Notes: generated by a model not told the origin, from the letters alone. A stretch of DNA of 64,000 bases from Yersinia massiliensis CCUG 53443 (GCF_000312485.1 NZ_HE997645.1:248001-312000), one strand, 5' to 3'. Counted from the stretch's first letter, positions 27,439 to 37,170 are shown. Program-made: numbers and translations.

Positions 27439-29052
27439 ATGAAGACCCAACCTCCTCATACACGTGACACATCCACTGCAAACCTGCAAACCTGGTTTAA
27501 TAATGTGGATACTATTGTGTCAGTGCCAGGCGGTAAGCTTGAACTATCCGACAGTCAGCGCCGAGTGGCGCTGCTTTTTGCTGATGGTACCTTGTTAATT
27601 GACCTCGAAAATCAGACCAATCCTCAAATCTTGTTAGTGCGTGAATTAGCCCGCCGTAAGGGTATTGCCATTACGACGATAAAACCGGTAGCAATCGAAA
27701 TTATTCGTCAGCTCTACGGCGAGGCAGAAAAACAGTTTGGCGACCCGACAACACGCACAGATCAAGTCACGCCGATGCAGCGGGATTGGCTTATGTTGCT
27801 CAAAGAAGCCTCAGAACGGGCAGTCAGTGATATACACATTTATATCAACTCCTTTGAAGCTGATATCAAATTCCGTGCCCATGGTGAAATGCACAATATC
27901 CGGCAAGTCGAAGCTGCTTACGCGCACGAACTGGTGGCCTCTGCCTACAATATGGCAGATGCATCGGATTCGACTTATCGCCTATATGACTATCAGGCTG
28001 CACGTATTTCAACGACCAGCACCCCATTACCCAAAGGGCTACAAGCGGTACGCTTGCAGCTAAACCCAATGGGCAATGGTGGGCGCTATATGATCGCCCG
28101 TTTGTTGTACGCAGAGAATAGCTGGGACAGGGAAAATCAAATGTCTCTCGACTCTATGGGCTTACATCCACAGCAATTGCGCTGCCTGGCTAATATGCGT
28201 TTGGTGCCGGAAGGTATTAACATTATTTCCGGTCCGACCGGTTCGGGGAAATCGACCACCCTAAAATTGGTGCTAGAGCTGTTGTATCGTGAACGGCGAC
28301 AGATGATTAATATCCTGACCATTGAAGATCCGCCTGAATATGAAATCTATGGTGCAGCCCAGCTACCGGTCACGAATGTAGACAACGAAGAAGAACGAGG
28401 AATGGCCTACCGCAAAGCCATTACCGCAGCCCTACGCTCTGACCCTGATGTCATCATGCCAGGTGAAGCGCGTGACCGCGAAGTGATCAATCTGGTATTC
28501 ACCGCAGCAATGACCGGCCATCAGGTATGGACTTCACTGCACGCCAATAGCGCCATGTCTATCTTTGATCGTTTAAGGGATCAGGGAGTCGATCGTTATA
28601 AGCTCACCGACCCCACGCTGCTGTGTGGTTTAACCGCCCAGCGCCTCATTAAAAAACTCTGCTCCTCGTGCAGCCAGCCCATTGATAGCAATGAGTTGAC
28701 AACCCTAGTGCAAAATCTGTCTGGATTTGCCGATGCTAGTGACGGTTACATCGAACACATTAGGCAAGCCAATCCAGCAGGTTGCTCAAAATGTTCAGGT
28801 GGCTATGCAGGCCGAACCATTCTGGCTGAAGCCATTTGCCCGGATCAAGAATTTCTCACTCTGATGGACGCCGGCGATCGCGGAGCCGCTCTGCGCCATT
28901 GGCAAGAACATCTTGGTGGGATCACCATGATGGAGCACGGTTGGTTACACATGATAAACGGTGACGTTGCGCCCCGTGATGTCGTCGACCTCCTTGGCCC
29001 CTTCCGTGGCCTTACGCCCCTAAGACGCACTGCGTTAATTAATCTGAAGTGA
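27439..29052 (+). CDS. pilQ: Type IVb pilus extension ATPase PilQ
   Basis: A 537-residue GspE/PilB-family ATPase, the likely assembly motor. It has Walker A GPTGSGKST (about residues 275-283), an aspartate-box region with TIEDPPEYE, a Walker B-like VIMPGEARDRE and a C-terminal tetracysteine zinc site (CSSC ... CSKC in GCSKCSGGYAGR). The VIMPGEAR form departs slightly from the usual xGExRD. It overlaps pilR by 4 bases if pilR starts at GTG 29049. Confidence 0.9.
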   Translation: MKTQPPHTRDTSTANLQTWFNNVDTIVSVPGGKLELSDSQRRVALLFADGTLLIDLENQTNPQILLVRELARRKGIAITTIKPVAIEIIRQLYGEAEKQFGDPTTRTDQVTPMQRDWLMLLKEASERAVSDIHIYINSFEADIKFRAHGEMHNIRQVEAAYAHELVASAYNMADASDSTYRLYDYQAARISTTSTPLPKGLQAVRLQLNPMGNGGRYMIARLLYAENSWDRENQMSLDSMGLHPQQLRCLANMRLVPEGINIISGPTGSGKSTTLKLVLELLYRERRQMINILTIEDPPEYEIYGAAQLPVTNVDNEEERGMAYRKAITAALRSDPDVIMPGEARDREVINLVFTAAMTGHQVWTSLHANSAMSIFDRLRDQGVDRYKLTDPTLLCGLTAQRLIKKLCSSCSQPIDSNELTTLVQNLSGFADASDGYIEHIRQANPAGCSKCSGGYAGRTILAEAICPDQEFLTLMDAGDRGAALRHWQEHLGGITMMEHGWLHMINGDVAPRDVVDLLGPFRGLTPLRRTALINLK

Positions 29053-30188
29053 TAAATATGTTTGACTTCTTACGCCGCAAGGCCGCGCCACGTAAAGCAA
29101 CATTGAAAACCAGCAACAAACTCAGTGGGTTTGAGCTGCGTTTTGCCAAATGGAGTATGGACGCGAAAACACGCATGGGTATTTATGAAAAGCTGGGCAA
29201 ATTTATTGCCAACGGCGTTCCGATCACCCAAGCATTAGCTGAAATCCATTTGCATCTTTCCATCGACGGTACCAAGCCCAACAATCCGAAGGCGCAAGCA
29301 GTTGAGCAATGGCGCAGAACTGTCCTGAATGGGCAATCTTTTGCACGAGCATTACAGGGCTGGGCACCCAAGAATGAAATCTCACTGCTGGAAGCCGGTG
29401 AAATTTCCGGCAGATTTGATCAGGCGGTGCAAGATGTACTTTTTGTTTATAAGGCGGGTAAGCGTATTCGCTCAGCGCTAGCGGGGCTGGTTTACCCACT
29501 GTTCCTGATGTGTACTACCGGCCTATATATGTACATTTTTGGCACTCAGGTAATACCGGCGTTTGATGCCATCTTGCCCAAAGAGCGCTGGCAAGGCACG
29601 GGGCACACGATGGCATTGATGGCTGAATTTGTTCAGACTGGATTGCTGCCTTTAGTCATCTTCCTAACAATAATGGTTATTTTCATCCTCAGTACTATGG
29701 CTATTTGGACTGGTCGGGTAAGACGCGTATTTGATCGTTTCCCGCCTTGGAGCATTTACCGATTAGTGATTGGTTCTAATTTTCTTATTTCGTTTAGCGC
29801 ATTATTAAATGCCGGTATTTCGGTGCCTGATGCATTGCAAATATTGGCGCGTAATGCGTCACCTTGGTATCGAGAAAGATTATTAGCTACCCGCCTGCAA
29901 ATGCTAAATGGCGCACGTAATATTGGTGATGCTTTGCATCGTACCGGGTTAAATTTCCCCAGTTGGGAAATGATTATCGACATTCGCTCATATTCTGCAT
30001 TAGCCGGTTTTGATGACATGCTCAATAAACTTTCCCGCGAATGGTTGGATGATGCCGTAGTGGGTATTAATCGACAACTGGATGTATTCCGTAATATCGC
30101 CATCGTGGTTATGGGGTTGATATTTATGTGGCTTGCTGCGGGGATGTTTGAGTTACAGCAGCAATTAAGCGATGCAGCAACACGCTAA
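29049..30188 (+). CDS. pilR: Type IVb pilus inner-membrane platform protein PilR (GspF family)
   Basis: A 379-residue GspF/PilC-type polytopic protein with two repeated cytoplasmic helical domains and three membrane helices (about 145-170, 195-225 and the C-terminal 350-370). It includes the typical LLEAGEISGRF motif of the family's first repeat. It anchors the ATPase and feeds pilin subunits. The start may be GTG 29049 (GTGA overlap with pilQ) or ATG 29058; I cannot decide. Confidence 0.9.
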   Translation: MINMFDFLRRKAAPRKATLKTSNKLSGFELRFAKWSMDAKTRMGIYEKLGKFIANGVPITQALAEIHLHLSIDGTKPNNPKAQAVEQWRRTVLNGQSFARALQGWAPKNEISLLEAGEISGRFDQAVQDVLFVYKAGKRIRSALAGLVYPLFLMCTTGLYMYIFGTQVIPAFDAILPKERWQGTGHTMALMAEFVQTGLLPLVIFLTIMVIFILSTMAIWTGRVRRVFDRFPPWSIYRLVIGSNFLISFSALLNAGISVPDALQILARNASPWYRERLLATRLQMLNGARNIGDALHRTGLNFPSWEMIIDIRSYSALAGFDDMLNKLSREWLDDAVVGINRQLDVFRNIAIVVMGLIFMWLAAGMFELQQQLSDAATR

Positions 30189-30232
30189 TAACCTAAATTA
30201 ACTACGCTATATTACGGAGCAATGTATTTATT

Positions 30233-31363
30233 ATGTCTTTCTTTAAATCATCCAAACCAAAAAGTCAGTTCGGCTCGCAACCAGAAACAGGGTTACAGGT
30301 GCCTTGTATCAACGAGATGCCACTCCACCAATATCAACCGCCTCCAACGCCTATGGTGCAGGCTGTCATCGCCGACGCCGACCATTCTCAGGTGGTGAAT
30401 GGAAAACTACGCGATTTAAGTTTTTCCGACCTCATGCTATGGCCAGATGGTCGCGGATTTCTGCGTCATGTGGTCGGCTATAAAGGGCCAATTATCGCCG
30501 TACCAAAAGGTTTTCAAGGTGATATTGCCGCCATCATCGCGGCTATCAACAGTGAAACGCGCGATAAGGAATTCTTTTTCCGCCACGACGACGTGCCCTA
30601 CCGTGTGGCGCGCATCGATACTATTGACGGCTCTGGATATTTCATGCGTCGCCCTAAGTATCCGATTCCGGAATTGAATTCATTAGGGCTACCTACGGCG
30701 ATGGCGGAAACCTTGCTGAAGCTGGGTAAAACCTCCGGGCTGGTGCTGATTGCCGGTGCCACCGGCTCTGGTAAAAGCACCACGATGTATTCGTTGCTAA
30801 ACCAGTTAGTGACGATAAATGGTGATATCGCCGTTGCCGTGGAAGACCCACCTGAAATTCCGGTACAGGGAATTTATGGCGATAAAGGTCAGGGACTCTG
30901 GTACCAGATTGATGCCCACACGGCGGGCGGGTTCGAAACGGCGATGATTGCGGCCATGCGCTACAACCCACGCTATATCATGCTGGGAGAAATTCGTGCA
31001 CCTAAAGTGGCAAATGAAGCTATTCGTGCGGCAGTTAATGGCCACTTAGTGCTAGCGACTATTCACGGCAGTTCTATTCCTGGTGCCATCATGGCTTTGC
31101 AACAGATTGCAGCGGCCAGCTCCGGCTCGCAAGAACTCGCGCGTTCGATTCTGGCGGATGGTTTGGCGGCAGTAATACAGCAAGAGTTAACCGCTGATCC
31201 AGAAAATCCAGGCCAGCGTAAACTGCAAGCTGAAATGCTCTGTTTTGGCAACGAGCACGGCCTACGCGCCAAAATTCGTGGTGGAAAACTCGAACATCTC
31301 AGTTCCGACATTGAGGCCCAACGGATGCGAATTCAACGTGGTCAATTACCGGTTGATATTTGA
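30233..31363 (+). CDS. Second pilus ATPase, PilT/DotB-like
   Basis: A 376-residue secretion/twitching ATPase. Walker A is GATGSGKST (about residues 177-185), followed by VEDPPE, a Walker B YIMLGEIRAPK and a histidine box VLATIHGSS. It lacks the tetracysteine motif of PilQ and is shorter at the N-terminus, so it is of the PilT/DotB/TraJ type. R64 pil has only PilQ, with a DotB-like TraJ coded elsewhere; here the second ATPase is inside the pilus operon and may drive retraction. Biochemical role is inference. Confidence 0.8.
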   Translation: MSFFKSSKPKSQFGSQPETGLQVPCINEMPLHQYQPPPTPMVQAVIADADHSQVVNGKLRDLSFSDLMLWPDGRGFLRHVVGYKGPIIAVPKGFQGDIAAIIAAINSETRDKEFFFRHDDVPYRVARIDTIDGSGYFMRRPKYPIPELNSLGLPTAMAETLLKLGKTSGLVLIAGATGSGKSTTMYSLLNQLVTINGDIAVAVEDPPEIPVQGIYGDKGQGLWYQIDAHTAGGFETAMIAAMRYNPRYIMLGEIRAPKVANEAIRAAVNGHLVLATIHGSSIPGAIMALQQIAAASSGSQELARSILADGLAAVIQQELTADPENPGQRKLQAEMLCFGNEHGLRAKIRGGKLEHLSSDIEAQRMRIQRGQLPVDI

Positions 31364-31373
31364 GTAATCACCT

Positions 31374-31907
31374 ATGTGGATAATTGTTTTACCTATGTTC
31401 ATATTACTGGCGATCACACCGCTATTGTTGCTCAGTGAAGATTTACTGAATGAAAGCCAACAACAATCGGCGGATCAAATAGCCAGAATAGTGCAAATTC
31501 AGCATCGGGCGGTGGTGGAATATTGTCGAGATAACCCAGCTAGCTGCAACACAGATACTAATATCCGTTACGTTGCATTCAAAAGTTATTTAGACGAAAA
31601 CAATCGTACGGGGGAGCTATTTAGCACTGGCTCAGGAATGAGCTCCTTCGTCAGTAATAATGGCAAATTAATTTTTACTGTGCTGTCCAATGAACGCGCA
31701 GTGAACCAAATGCGCTTGCCGCCAATTAGCATGATTCAGTATGCATGGGCGGAGCAGAATATTGTGGGGGCCGGTGTATACAATGCACAGTCGAGTAAAG
31801 TGATGGATGGCAATGGCAGCCAATTTTCTGTTCCGCTCGAATCCAGTGACAGCAATGTTCCGGTACTGGTGTGCGACAAAGAAAGTCAACAGCCGTCGGC
31901 ATGCTGA
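31374..31907 (+). CDS. Type IVb pilus protein, PilM-like
   Basis: A 177-residue protein with one N-terminal membrane helix (MWIIVLPMFILLAITPLLLL) and a soluble, probably periplasmic remainder with two cysteine pairs (YCRDNPASC near residue 52; the last residue is also Cys). Size and topology match PilM of the R64 family, an inner-membrane pilus protein of unclear function that is unrelated to the actin-like PilM of type IVa pili. The assignment leans on gene context. Confidence 0.55.
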   Translation: MWIIVLPMFILLAITPLLLLSEDLLNESQQQSADQIARIVQIQHRAVVEYCRDNPASCNTDTNIRYVAFKSYLDENNRTGELFSTGSGMSSFVSNNGKLIFTVLSNERAVNQMRLPPISMIQYAWAEQNIVGAGVYNAQSSKVMDGNGSQFSVPLESSDSNVPVLVCDKESQQPSAC

Positions 31908-31925
31908 AATGAGAAATCGCTAATC

Positions 31926-32726
31926 ATGATGTTATTTGAACTGACTCTATTGCCAACTGGCTGGCTATTATCATTTGCAGCATTGTTAGGTGCGATTTTA
32001 ACCAGTTTTGGTCGTTTGGCGGTGTACCGTTTACCGCACCAAATGGGCTGGCGCGAGCAACCCATTAGCGGGCTAACCCTTTGTTCACCGGCTTCCCGAT
32101 GTGATAGTTGTGGGCAACGTATTGATTTCATCAATTTACTGCCCATCATCGGCTGGTTGCTAGCCAAAGGGCGCTGCCCAGATTGTGGTATTCGGATCTC
32201 AGTTAGCCACCCATTGATAGAAGCTATTGGCGCATTGGGCTGGGTCATTGCATTGAGTTGGTTTGGCCCGACTGCCGAAGGATTGGCCGCTTGTATTTTG
32301 TGGCAGGTGCTGCTGTTTTTGGCTGAAATTGATTGGCGTGAGACTTGGCTGCCAGCGGTGGTGACTCTGCCATTATTTTGGGCCGGATTGCTGTTATCAC
32401 CCTTTGAGCCCTCCATAGCTGAACGAGCATTAGGCGGCTTCGCCGGTTTCAGTCTGATGTGGTTTTGTATGGCTGTTGTCGGGCGCTGGCGCCAGTTGGA
32501 TGTATTGGCTGGTGGTGATATTGCCCTAGCTGCAGCAGCAGGGGCTTGGCTAGGGTTTGCAAAAATACCGCAGTTTTTGTTTATCGCCGCCGCTCTTTTT
32601 ATTTTGATCGCACTCCCCGCAAGATTGCGTGGCCAATTGATGGTGCCAATGGGACCGGCTCTTGCTGCCAGCTTCCTGCTATGCCTCGGGTTACCTGACC
32701 TGCTGAACGAACTCATTATTAAGTAA
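31926..32726 (+). CDS. pilU: Prepilin peptidase/N-methyltransferase (PilU/PilD type)
   Basis: A 266-residue polytopic aspartic protease that cleaves and methylates prepilins. The cytoplasmic loop has two CxxC pairs (CDSC and CPDC), as in bifunctional PilD-type enzymes. The catalytic aspartates are in EIDWRETWLP and in the GxGD-like motif AGGDIALA. Six to eight membrane segments are evident. It should process the two prepilins coded at either end of this operon. Confidence 0.9.
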   Translation: MMLFELTLLPTGWLLSFAALLGAILTSFGRLAVYRLPHQMGWREQPISGLTLCSPASRCDSCGQRIDFINLLPIIGWLLAKGRCPDCGIRISVSHPLIEAIGALGWVIALSWFGPTAEGLAACILWQVLLFLAEIDWRETWLPAVVTLPLFWAGLLLSPFEPSIAERALGGFAGFSLMWFCMAVVGRWRQLDVLAGGDIALAAAAGAWLGFAKIPQFLFIAAALFILIALPARLRGQLMVPMGPALAASFLLCLGLPDLLNELIIK

Positions 32727-32739
32727 GGTTGATGTTGTT

Positions 32740-33150
32740 ATGTCTACATTAAGTTCCGTACTCGCAGCCTGTGTGATGCAGGCCGCCAGTGTTCATCAAT
32801 TACCACCGGAATTATTGGTTTCAGTAATAAAAGTTGAAGGTGGAGCCCCTGGTGTTGCAGCCAAAAATCGCAACCGTACCGAGGATCTTGGGGTCATGCA
32901 AATCAATACCGGTGCGTGGTTAGATCTGGTTGCTCGTGCCCATTTTGCAGGTGATCGCGATCAGGCATATATCAAATTACGCGATGACCCCTGCTATAAC
33001 GTACAAGTCGGTGCTTGGATTTTACAACGCTCAATTAAGCAATCTAATGGCGACCTTTGGCACGGAATTGGCCGTTATCACTCTGCGACGCCCGTTCATA
33101 ACCAGCGTTATCAAGCGCTAGTACAAAAAGCTTGGGTCAGTCTGTTTTAA
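32740..33150 (+). CDS. pilT: Lytic transglycosylase-like protein (PilT of R64 type)
   Basis: A 136-residue SLT-domain protein: ESxxN-like KVEGG with the catalytic-type Glu near residue 31, DLGVMQIN (the conserved GLMQ motif) and NVQVGAWIL plus a final AxYN-like IGRYHS. It should open peptidoglycan locally for pilus assembly. The R64 name PilT denotes this enzyme, not the retraction ATPase. No clear signal peptide is present, as the N-terminus (SSVLAACVMQAASVHQ) is only weakly hydrophobic. Confidence 0.8.
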   Translation: MSTLSSVLAACVMQAASVHQLPPELLVSVIKVEGGAPGVAAKNRNRTEDLGVMQINTGAWLDLVARAHFAGDRDQAYIKLRDDPCYNVQVGAWILQRSIKQSNGDLWHGIGRYHSATPVHNQRYQALVQKAWVSLF

Positions 33151-33186
33151 ATCTATCTTTTCGTCATCGGCGTATAGAAAATAACT

Positions 33187-34101
33187 ATGAATCAGAAACA
33201 AAGAATGGAACGGGGTATAACCCTGATAGAACTGGCGATCGCATTAATGCTGGTTGCCGTGGTGGTGGCCGGAGTTGTCACTTGGATGTCCGGCATCAAC
33301 CAACAATTACAATTACGTGGTGATGCCAAACACTTTAGTAGTGTAGCCAAAGCGGCACAGCTTTATTTAAAAGGCGAACGGGGTGAGCTGATTAAAGAGT
33401 ATAACGCCGGTACCACCACTAAATTGGTCACCATTAAAGACCTACAGGATACCGGATATTTAGCGACAGAAATTCAAAGTACGCTGGGTAGAAAACAACA
33501 AAATATAACGATGTTAATCAAACTTAGCAAACCAGCGCATAGTGTTGAAATACGCAGCCTGTTAATTACCAGCGGAGGGATTACCAGCACGCCAGATTAT
33601 ACCAATAGTGAGCTGGGCACTATGGTCAATATGGCCGGAACATCAGCAGGTTTTATGGCCAAGGCCGGAGAGCCGATTCAAGGTATCAGTGGCAGTTGGG
33701 AAGTAAAAGCCACCGATTGGAGCTTTGGCCCTGAAATTAAGCCCGGCCATCTGGTGGCATTACTGACTGATACGTTGACACTTTACTCGAATCAAATCAA
33801 AAAACCTTATTATGAAAATAATCTCCATATAAACAGTAACATACCCAACAATACGGGAAAGTATCTACAAATCAATATAAGGGTGCACTGTGATACTGCC
33901 ATTTGGTGGGCTTGGGGAGTGATAAGTGCCACAGTTGATGGGCTCAACATAGCGGAAGTAAGAATTAAAGGAGGTGGCAAGTATTATTCTCAGGGATTGT
34001 CATTTATTGTCCCTCCGGGTTCAGTTTGGCGAATTATTAAGGAAAGTGACATGTGCTACCCATCCGATGGCAATCAATATCTTGTCACTGAACTTAATTA
34101 A
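33187..34101 (+). CDS. pilV: PilV-like minor prepilin
   Basis: A 304-residue prepilin-like protein with a short leader ending RG, mature N-terminus ITLIELAIALMLVAVVVAGV (Glu +5) and a long C-terminal region. Length and place at the end of the operon match PilV, the tip adhesin of R64-like pili. In R64 the 3' end is switched by a shufflon; here the gene has a single fixed C-terminus and neither inverted segment repeats nor an rci-type recombinase follow. The last ~110 residues are more AT-rich than the start, as expected of a variable adhesin tip. Confidence 0.78.
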   Translation: MNQKQRMERGITLIELAIALMLVAVVVAGVVTWMSGINQQLQLRGDAKHFSSVAKAAQLYLKGERGELIKEYNAGTTTKLVTIKDLQDTGYLATEIQSTLGRKQQNITMLIKLSKPAHSVEIRSLLITSGGITSTPDYTNSELGTMVNMAGTSAGFMAKAGEPIQGISGSWEVKATDWSFGPEIKPGHLVALLTDTLTLYSNQIKKPYYENNLHINSNIPNNTGKYLQINIRVHCDTAIWWAWGVISATVDGLNIAEVRIKGGGKYYSQGLSFIVPPGSVWRIIKESDMCYPSDGNQYLVTELN

Positions 34102-34161
34102 GCATTAATATTTCATTGCGTTTCAGTCACTATTTCTCTGCTAGAGAATCAGGCTATATGG

Positions 34162-34197
34162 CTTTACGCCAGACTAACTTATAGGTTTGGCGTAAAG
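34162..34197 (+). terminator. Hairpin after the pilus operon
   Basis: A 10-bp perfect stem (CTTTACGCCA / TGGCGTAAAG) about 60 bases after the last pilus gene. No U-tract follows, so termination may be inefficient or Rho-assisted. Just downstream, at about 34234-34260, three copies of a 9-base TTTACTTTG-like unit occur. Confidence 0.5.
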
Positions 34198-34300
34198 TAA
34201 AGAATTCGCTGTCACTAATTAAAAATTTTATGATCTTACTTTGTTTACTTTGTTTACTCTGTTCAAGTTATAAATATTGAGTGATTGCATTTTCTGGCAA

Positions 34301-34330
34301 TGGGAGCTAAAAACAGTTTTATAGCTCCCA
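34301..34330 (-). terminator. Hairpin after the lipase-like gene
   Basis: A perfect 9-bp stem (TGGGAGCTA / TAGCTCCCA) with an A/T-rich loop that can pair further (AAAAC/GTTTT). It lies 17 bases past the stop of the minus-strand lipase-like gene. The U-tract is weak. Confidence 0.6.
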
Positions 34331-34347
34331 CAACCTCAATCCACAGC

Positions 34348-35571
34348 TTATTTTCCATCTTTATCAAACATGATCTTCCATTGCGGCACCGCAGTCGCAA
34401 AAGTGCCGCGATGGGTTGTTTGGCCGGTAGAAATCGCCTGCACCTGCGGGTTACCATTCCCCATAGCCTGTTGATAGGTCATTGGCAATTTGCCCAACCC
34501 AATACTGATGGCTTCATCAGCTTCACCATAATAATTCCTGACTGGCGTTTTAATCACCCAACGATAAGCTTGAGTATCGGCTATCAAACGACCATAGGCT
34601 GAGGTGGCAAAAAATTGTGGATCAAAATATTCCGGCCGTACCAGTTTATGTAAATCGGTGGGAATATCAGCGGCGTTAAATGGTTTTTTCTCATAGGCCT
34701 TGCGCGCGACCTCATAATAATCATCATTGATTACCGAACGCGCCAAACCGGGGACACCGTAATAATGCTCGAAAGAGAATGCGGACAGGATAAATAATGT
34801 CGGTACCCAATCGGCATCATTTTTACGCGGGAAATTGAGGAAACCATTTAATGTCATGAAAATATCGGTCGGCGCACTGGCCGTTACCGCTGCCACTACA
34901 GGCACTTTAATTTGTTCTAACTTTTCCAAGAAAGCCATCGTAACAAAGCCCCCCTGTGACCAACCAGCAATAAACAGTTTTGGCGTGGTTATATGCATCT
35001 GCTGTAGTACTACCCTGCTCGCCTGCAACATATCATAACTAGCCTGCTGATGGCTGCCTTTCACCATATAACCTTCCGGCTCAGTAGATTCCCCCATACC
35101 GAAATAATCTGCACCAATGACCACATACCCTTGCCCAGCAAACTGAGCAATCATCAATGCGCTCTCAAGAGACTGCTCAGGGAACGAGGGTACCTGTTGC
35201 TTGCCATACACGGTGCCATGCTGATATGAAACCAAGGGGAAAGTCGCGGATTTGGTGTCAGGGATAGCCAGCAGTCCGCTGGCCGTTGTCGGTTGATTGC
35301 CCCGCTCCGGTATTACTGATGGATAAGTGATGCGATAAAGCTTCACTCCATTGGTCGCCGGCGAGTATTTTACTGTTACACCAGCAAATTCAGGAATCTC
35401 CTGCTGGAGAACTTTATTAAGCCGTGTCTGATCCCAGTAACCAATTAACTCATATTTCACCCCAGATGGCGCTTCAACCACTTGGGTATTCTCTGCAACA
35501 GCAGGGTTGATAGCGAGAGAAATGAAGAATGGAACGAAGAAAACGGCAACTATCTTGCGAAGGTAGGACAT
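34348..35571 (-). CDS. Secreted alpha/beta-hydrolase, lipase/esterase-like
   Basis: A 407-residue exported hydrolase. A signal peptide (cut near INPAVA-E, residue 26) precedes an alpha/beta-hydrolase domain. The nucleophile elbow is GWSQG with Ser205; likely partners are the Asp in YYGEADEAIS (about 350) and the His in TTHRGTF (about 388). An oxyanion-type YQHGT lies at 116-120. It resembles secretory-lipase-type proteins, but the substrate cannot be told. It stands alone, reading against the pilus operon. Confidence 0.75.
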   Translation of the reverse strand: MSYLRKIVAVFFVPFFISLAINPAVAENTQVVEAPSGVKYELIGYWDQTRLNKVLQQEIPEFAGVTVKYSPATNGVKLYRITYPSVIPERGNQPTTASGLLAIPDTKSATFPLVSYQHGTVYGKQQVPSFPEQSLESALMIAQFAGQGYVVIGADYFGMGESTEPEGYMVKGSHQQASYDMLQASRVVLQQMHITTPKLFIAGWSQGGFVTMAFLEKLEQIKVPVVAAVTASAPTDIFMTLNGFLNFPRKNDADWVPTLFILSAFSFEHYYGVPGLARSVINDDYYEVARKAYEKKPFNAADIPTDLHKLVRPEYFDPQFFATSAYGRLIADTQAYRWVIKTPVRNYYGEADEAISIGLGKLPMTYQQAMGNGNPQVQAISTGQTTHRGTFATAVPQWKIMFDKDGK

Positions 35572-36148
35572 GTTGTTTCCTTTTTATTCTGACGAAAAAT
35601 GAGCCACTCCAAAAGTAACAGATCCAGACTAACTTTCCTTATTTAACTGGCCCTAAAAGCTAAACCAAATTATTACTTTCAGTCAGGTTAGCCAAAGATT
35701 AACTCACCATCAATACTTCAATTAAGGAAAATAGTCTGTAGGATAACGCCATTTATCATGTGGTTACGTTAGTTAATTTGCGAAAAAAAAATACAAACTC
35801 GGACGAAAACTAAAATATCACTATATTTATCAACACATAAAAAACATGCCAATATTTTAAAATCCAAGCGTCAAAAACTAAAGCATAGGTATCAACCAGA
35901 CCTAAGTATAGCTTTAAATTATTTAAAAAAGACTTATCGTTATTAAAAGGTAAAGATGAAAAATAAACATTACAATTAAACCGACTAAGCAGAGGGTATT
36001 ATTAATACGTCATCAAGATTATAGTATTGGTAAAAAATTCAAGTCAGATAAAAATCACATTTAGAATTGCAAGAACTCTGAAATTTAATTTTCATGCTTA
36101 ATGAACAATTAGGAACAGCTGGAAATTTTACAATTAAGGATAAAGTTT
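35572..36148. other. AT-rich intergenic region between divergent genes, with lux-box-like site
   Basis: 577 very AT-rich bases with no ORF I can support; it must hold promoters for the lipase-like gene and for the gene at 36149. The only notable sequence is 35894-35913, which matches the palindrome upstream of luxR at 16 of 20 positions (listed separately). Confidence 0.6.
35894..35913. promoter_or_regulatory. Lux-box-like site (second copy)
   Basis: AACCAGACCTAAGTATAGCT agrees at 16 of 20 positions with the imperfect palindrome upstream of luxR (21710-21729). It lies 236 bases before the start of the unknown gene at 36149. Self-symmetry is modest (12 of 20). Recognition by the LuxR protein is a guess. 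Confidence 0.3.
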
Positions 36149-36949
36149 ATGAATAAAAAAGTAAGTTCTATAAACTTAGATGAAACAGCAATTAAATCAA
36201 TGCCGAAATTTTTGATTGAACAATTAGACAACAAATCTGTTATCTGGAAAAAACACGCTTCAGGCATGGACAAAGCTTTATATGTTAATTTGATTGATCC
36301 TCATGGTGTAATGTTTTGCAAGCCGCATGTAAAGAGAAGTGAACGACAAAATCATAATAACTTATTCTGTGCTTTCAAAAAATTTCTTCCCGAGCTAATA
36401 GATATAATACCGGAAAACAATGGTAAGTTCATTGAAAAACCATCTAAAACAAACCTAATATATAATAATCAAGCCTTAAAAGATTTCTATGATAAGTTAA
36501 ATGAAAATAACAAAGAACAATTGAGAGAATATGAACCCGCATATAAAATAAAGGTAATTGATTTCATTACCCAAATTAAGCCCCTTATGCAGCGCTTTGG
36601 TGTACAAACAACAATTTTACGTGCCATAGATAAAGTCACAGATAAGCGGTCTCTATATGAAAAAATTGAAACCATACAAGATAATCTAGGTAAGATCTGC
36701 CTGCATGTTGGCGAATTGACTTTTGTCATTGAGAAAAACACACACAATATTAAATTAATTGATCTTGCTACTGGTTCGAATGGAGCATCAGCAAAAGTAA
36801 ACCAGCGCCAAATTTCATTGGGACTAAATAACATTCAGAAATACATTAAATCAAATTACCTAAACAACAGAAACAATGTTGATACAGAGTACTCACGCCG
36901 CCCCAAAAATAACACCACCACTTATGGTTCCAATTATAAAAAACCATAG
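36149..36949 (+). CDS. Unrecognised 266-residue protein (possible effector)
   Basis: A soluble, lysine- and asparagine-rich protein without signal peptide or membrane segment, in markedly AT-rich DNA, so probably acquired. I do not recognise the family. One region (about residues 180-208, LHVGELTFVIEK ... IKLIDLAT) resembles the catalytic-loop/DFG area of small kinase-fold effectors, where H-G-D and I-K-L-I-D-F/L occur; the usual catalytic Asp and Asn are not at the expected places. The tail (last ~30 residues) is rich in N, R, T and Y and looks disordered. It lies alone between two divergent promoters and the autotransporter esterase. Confidence 0.5.
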   Translation: MNKKVSSINLDETAIKSMPKFLIEQLDNKSVIWKKHASGMDKALYVNLIDPHGVMFCKPHVKRSERQNHNNLFCAFKKFLPELIDIIPENNGKFIEKPSKTNLIYNNQALKDFYDKLNENNKEQLREYEPAYKIKVIDFITQIKPLMQRFGVQTTILRAIDKVTDKRSLYEKIETIQDNLGKICLHVGELTFVIEKNTHNIKLIDLATGSNGASAKVNQRQISLGLNNIQKYIKSNYLNNRNNVDTEYSRRPKNNTTTYGSNYKKP

Positions 36950-37170
36950 AATGAGAAATTATATAAAATTAAGCCATTGACAAAGAGTGTATTGTAACCC
37001 ATGGTTTGTCAACTATTCTGAATAGTATGATTAATCCTCATCAAGCTACACATATTAAATAAGCAAACTAAAAGACATACTGTGATAAAAATGACTAATA
37101 TTTATTGTGACCATATCATAAATAACTATCTAGCATTATTCATTATTTTAAAATTCAATGGAGTTGATTA

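Noticed and set aside
33187-34101. PilV shufflon
   Set aside because: No inverted segment repeats or recombinase gene follow the pilV-like gene.
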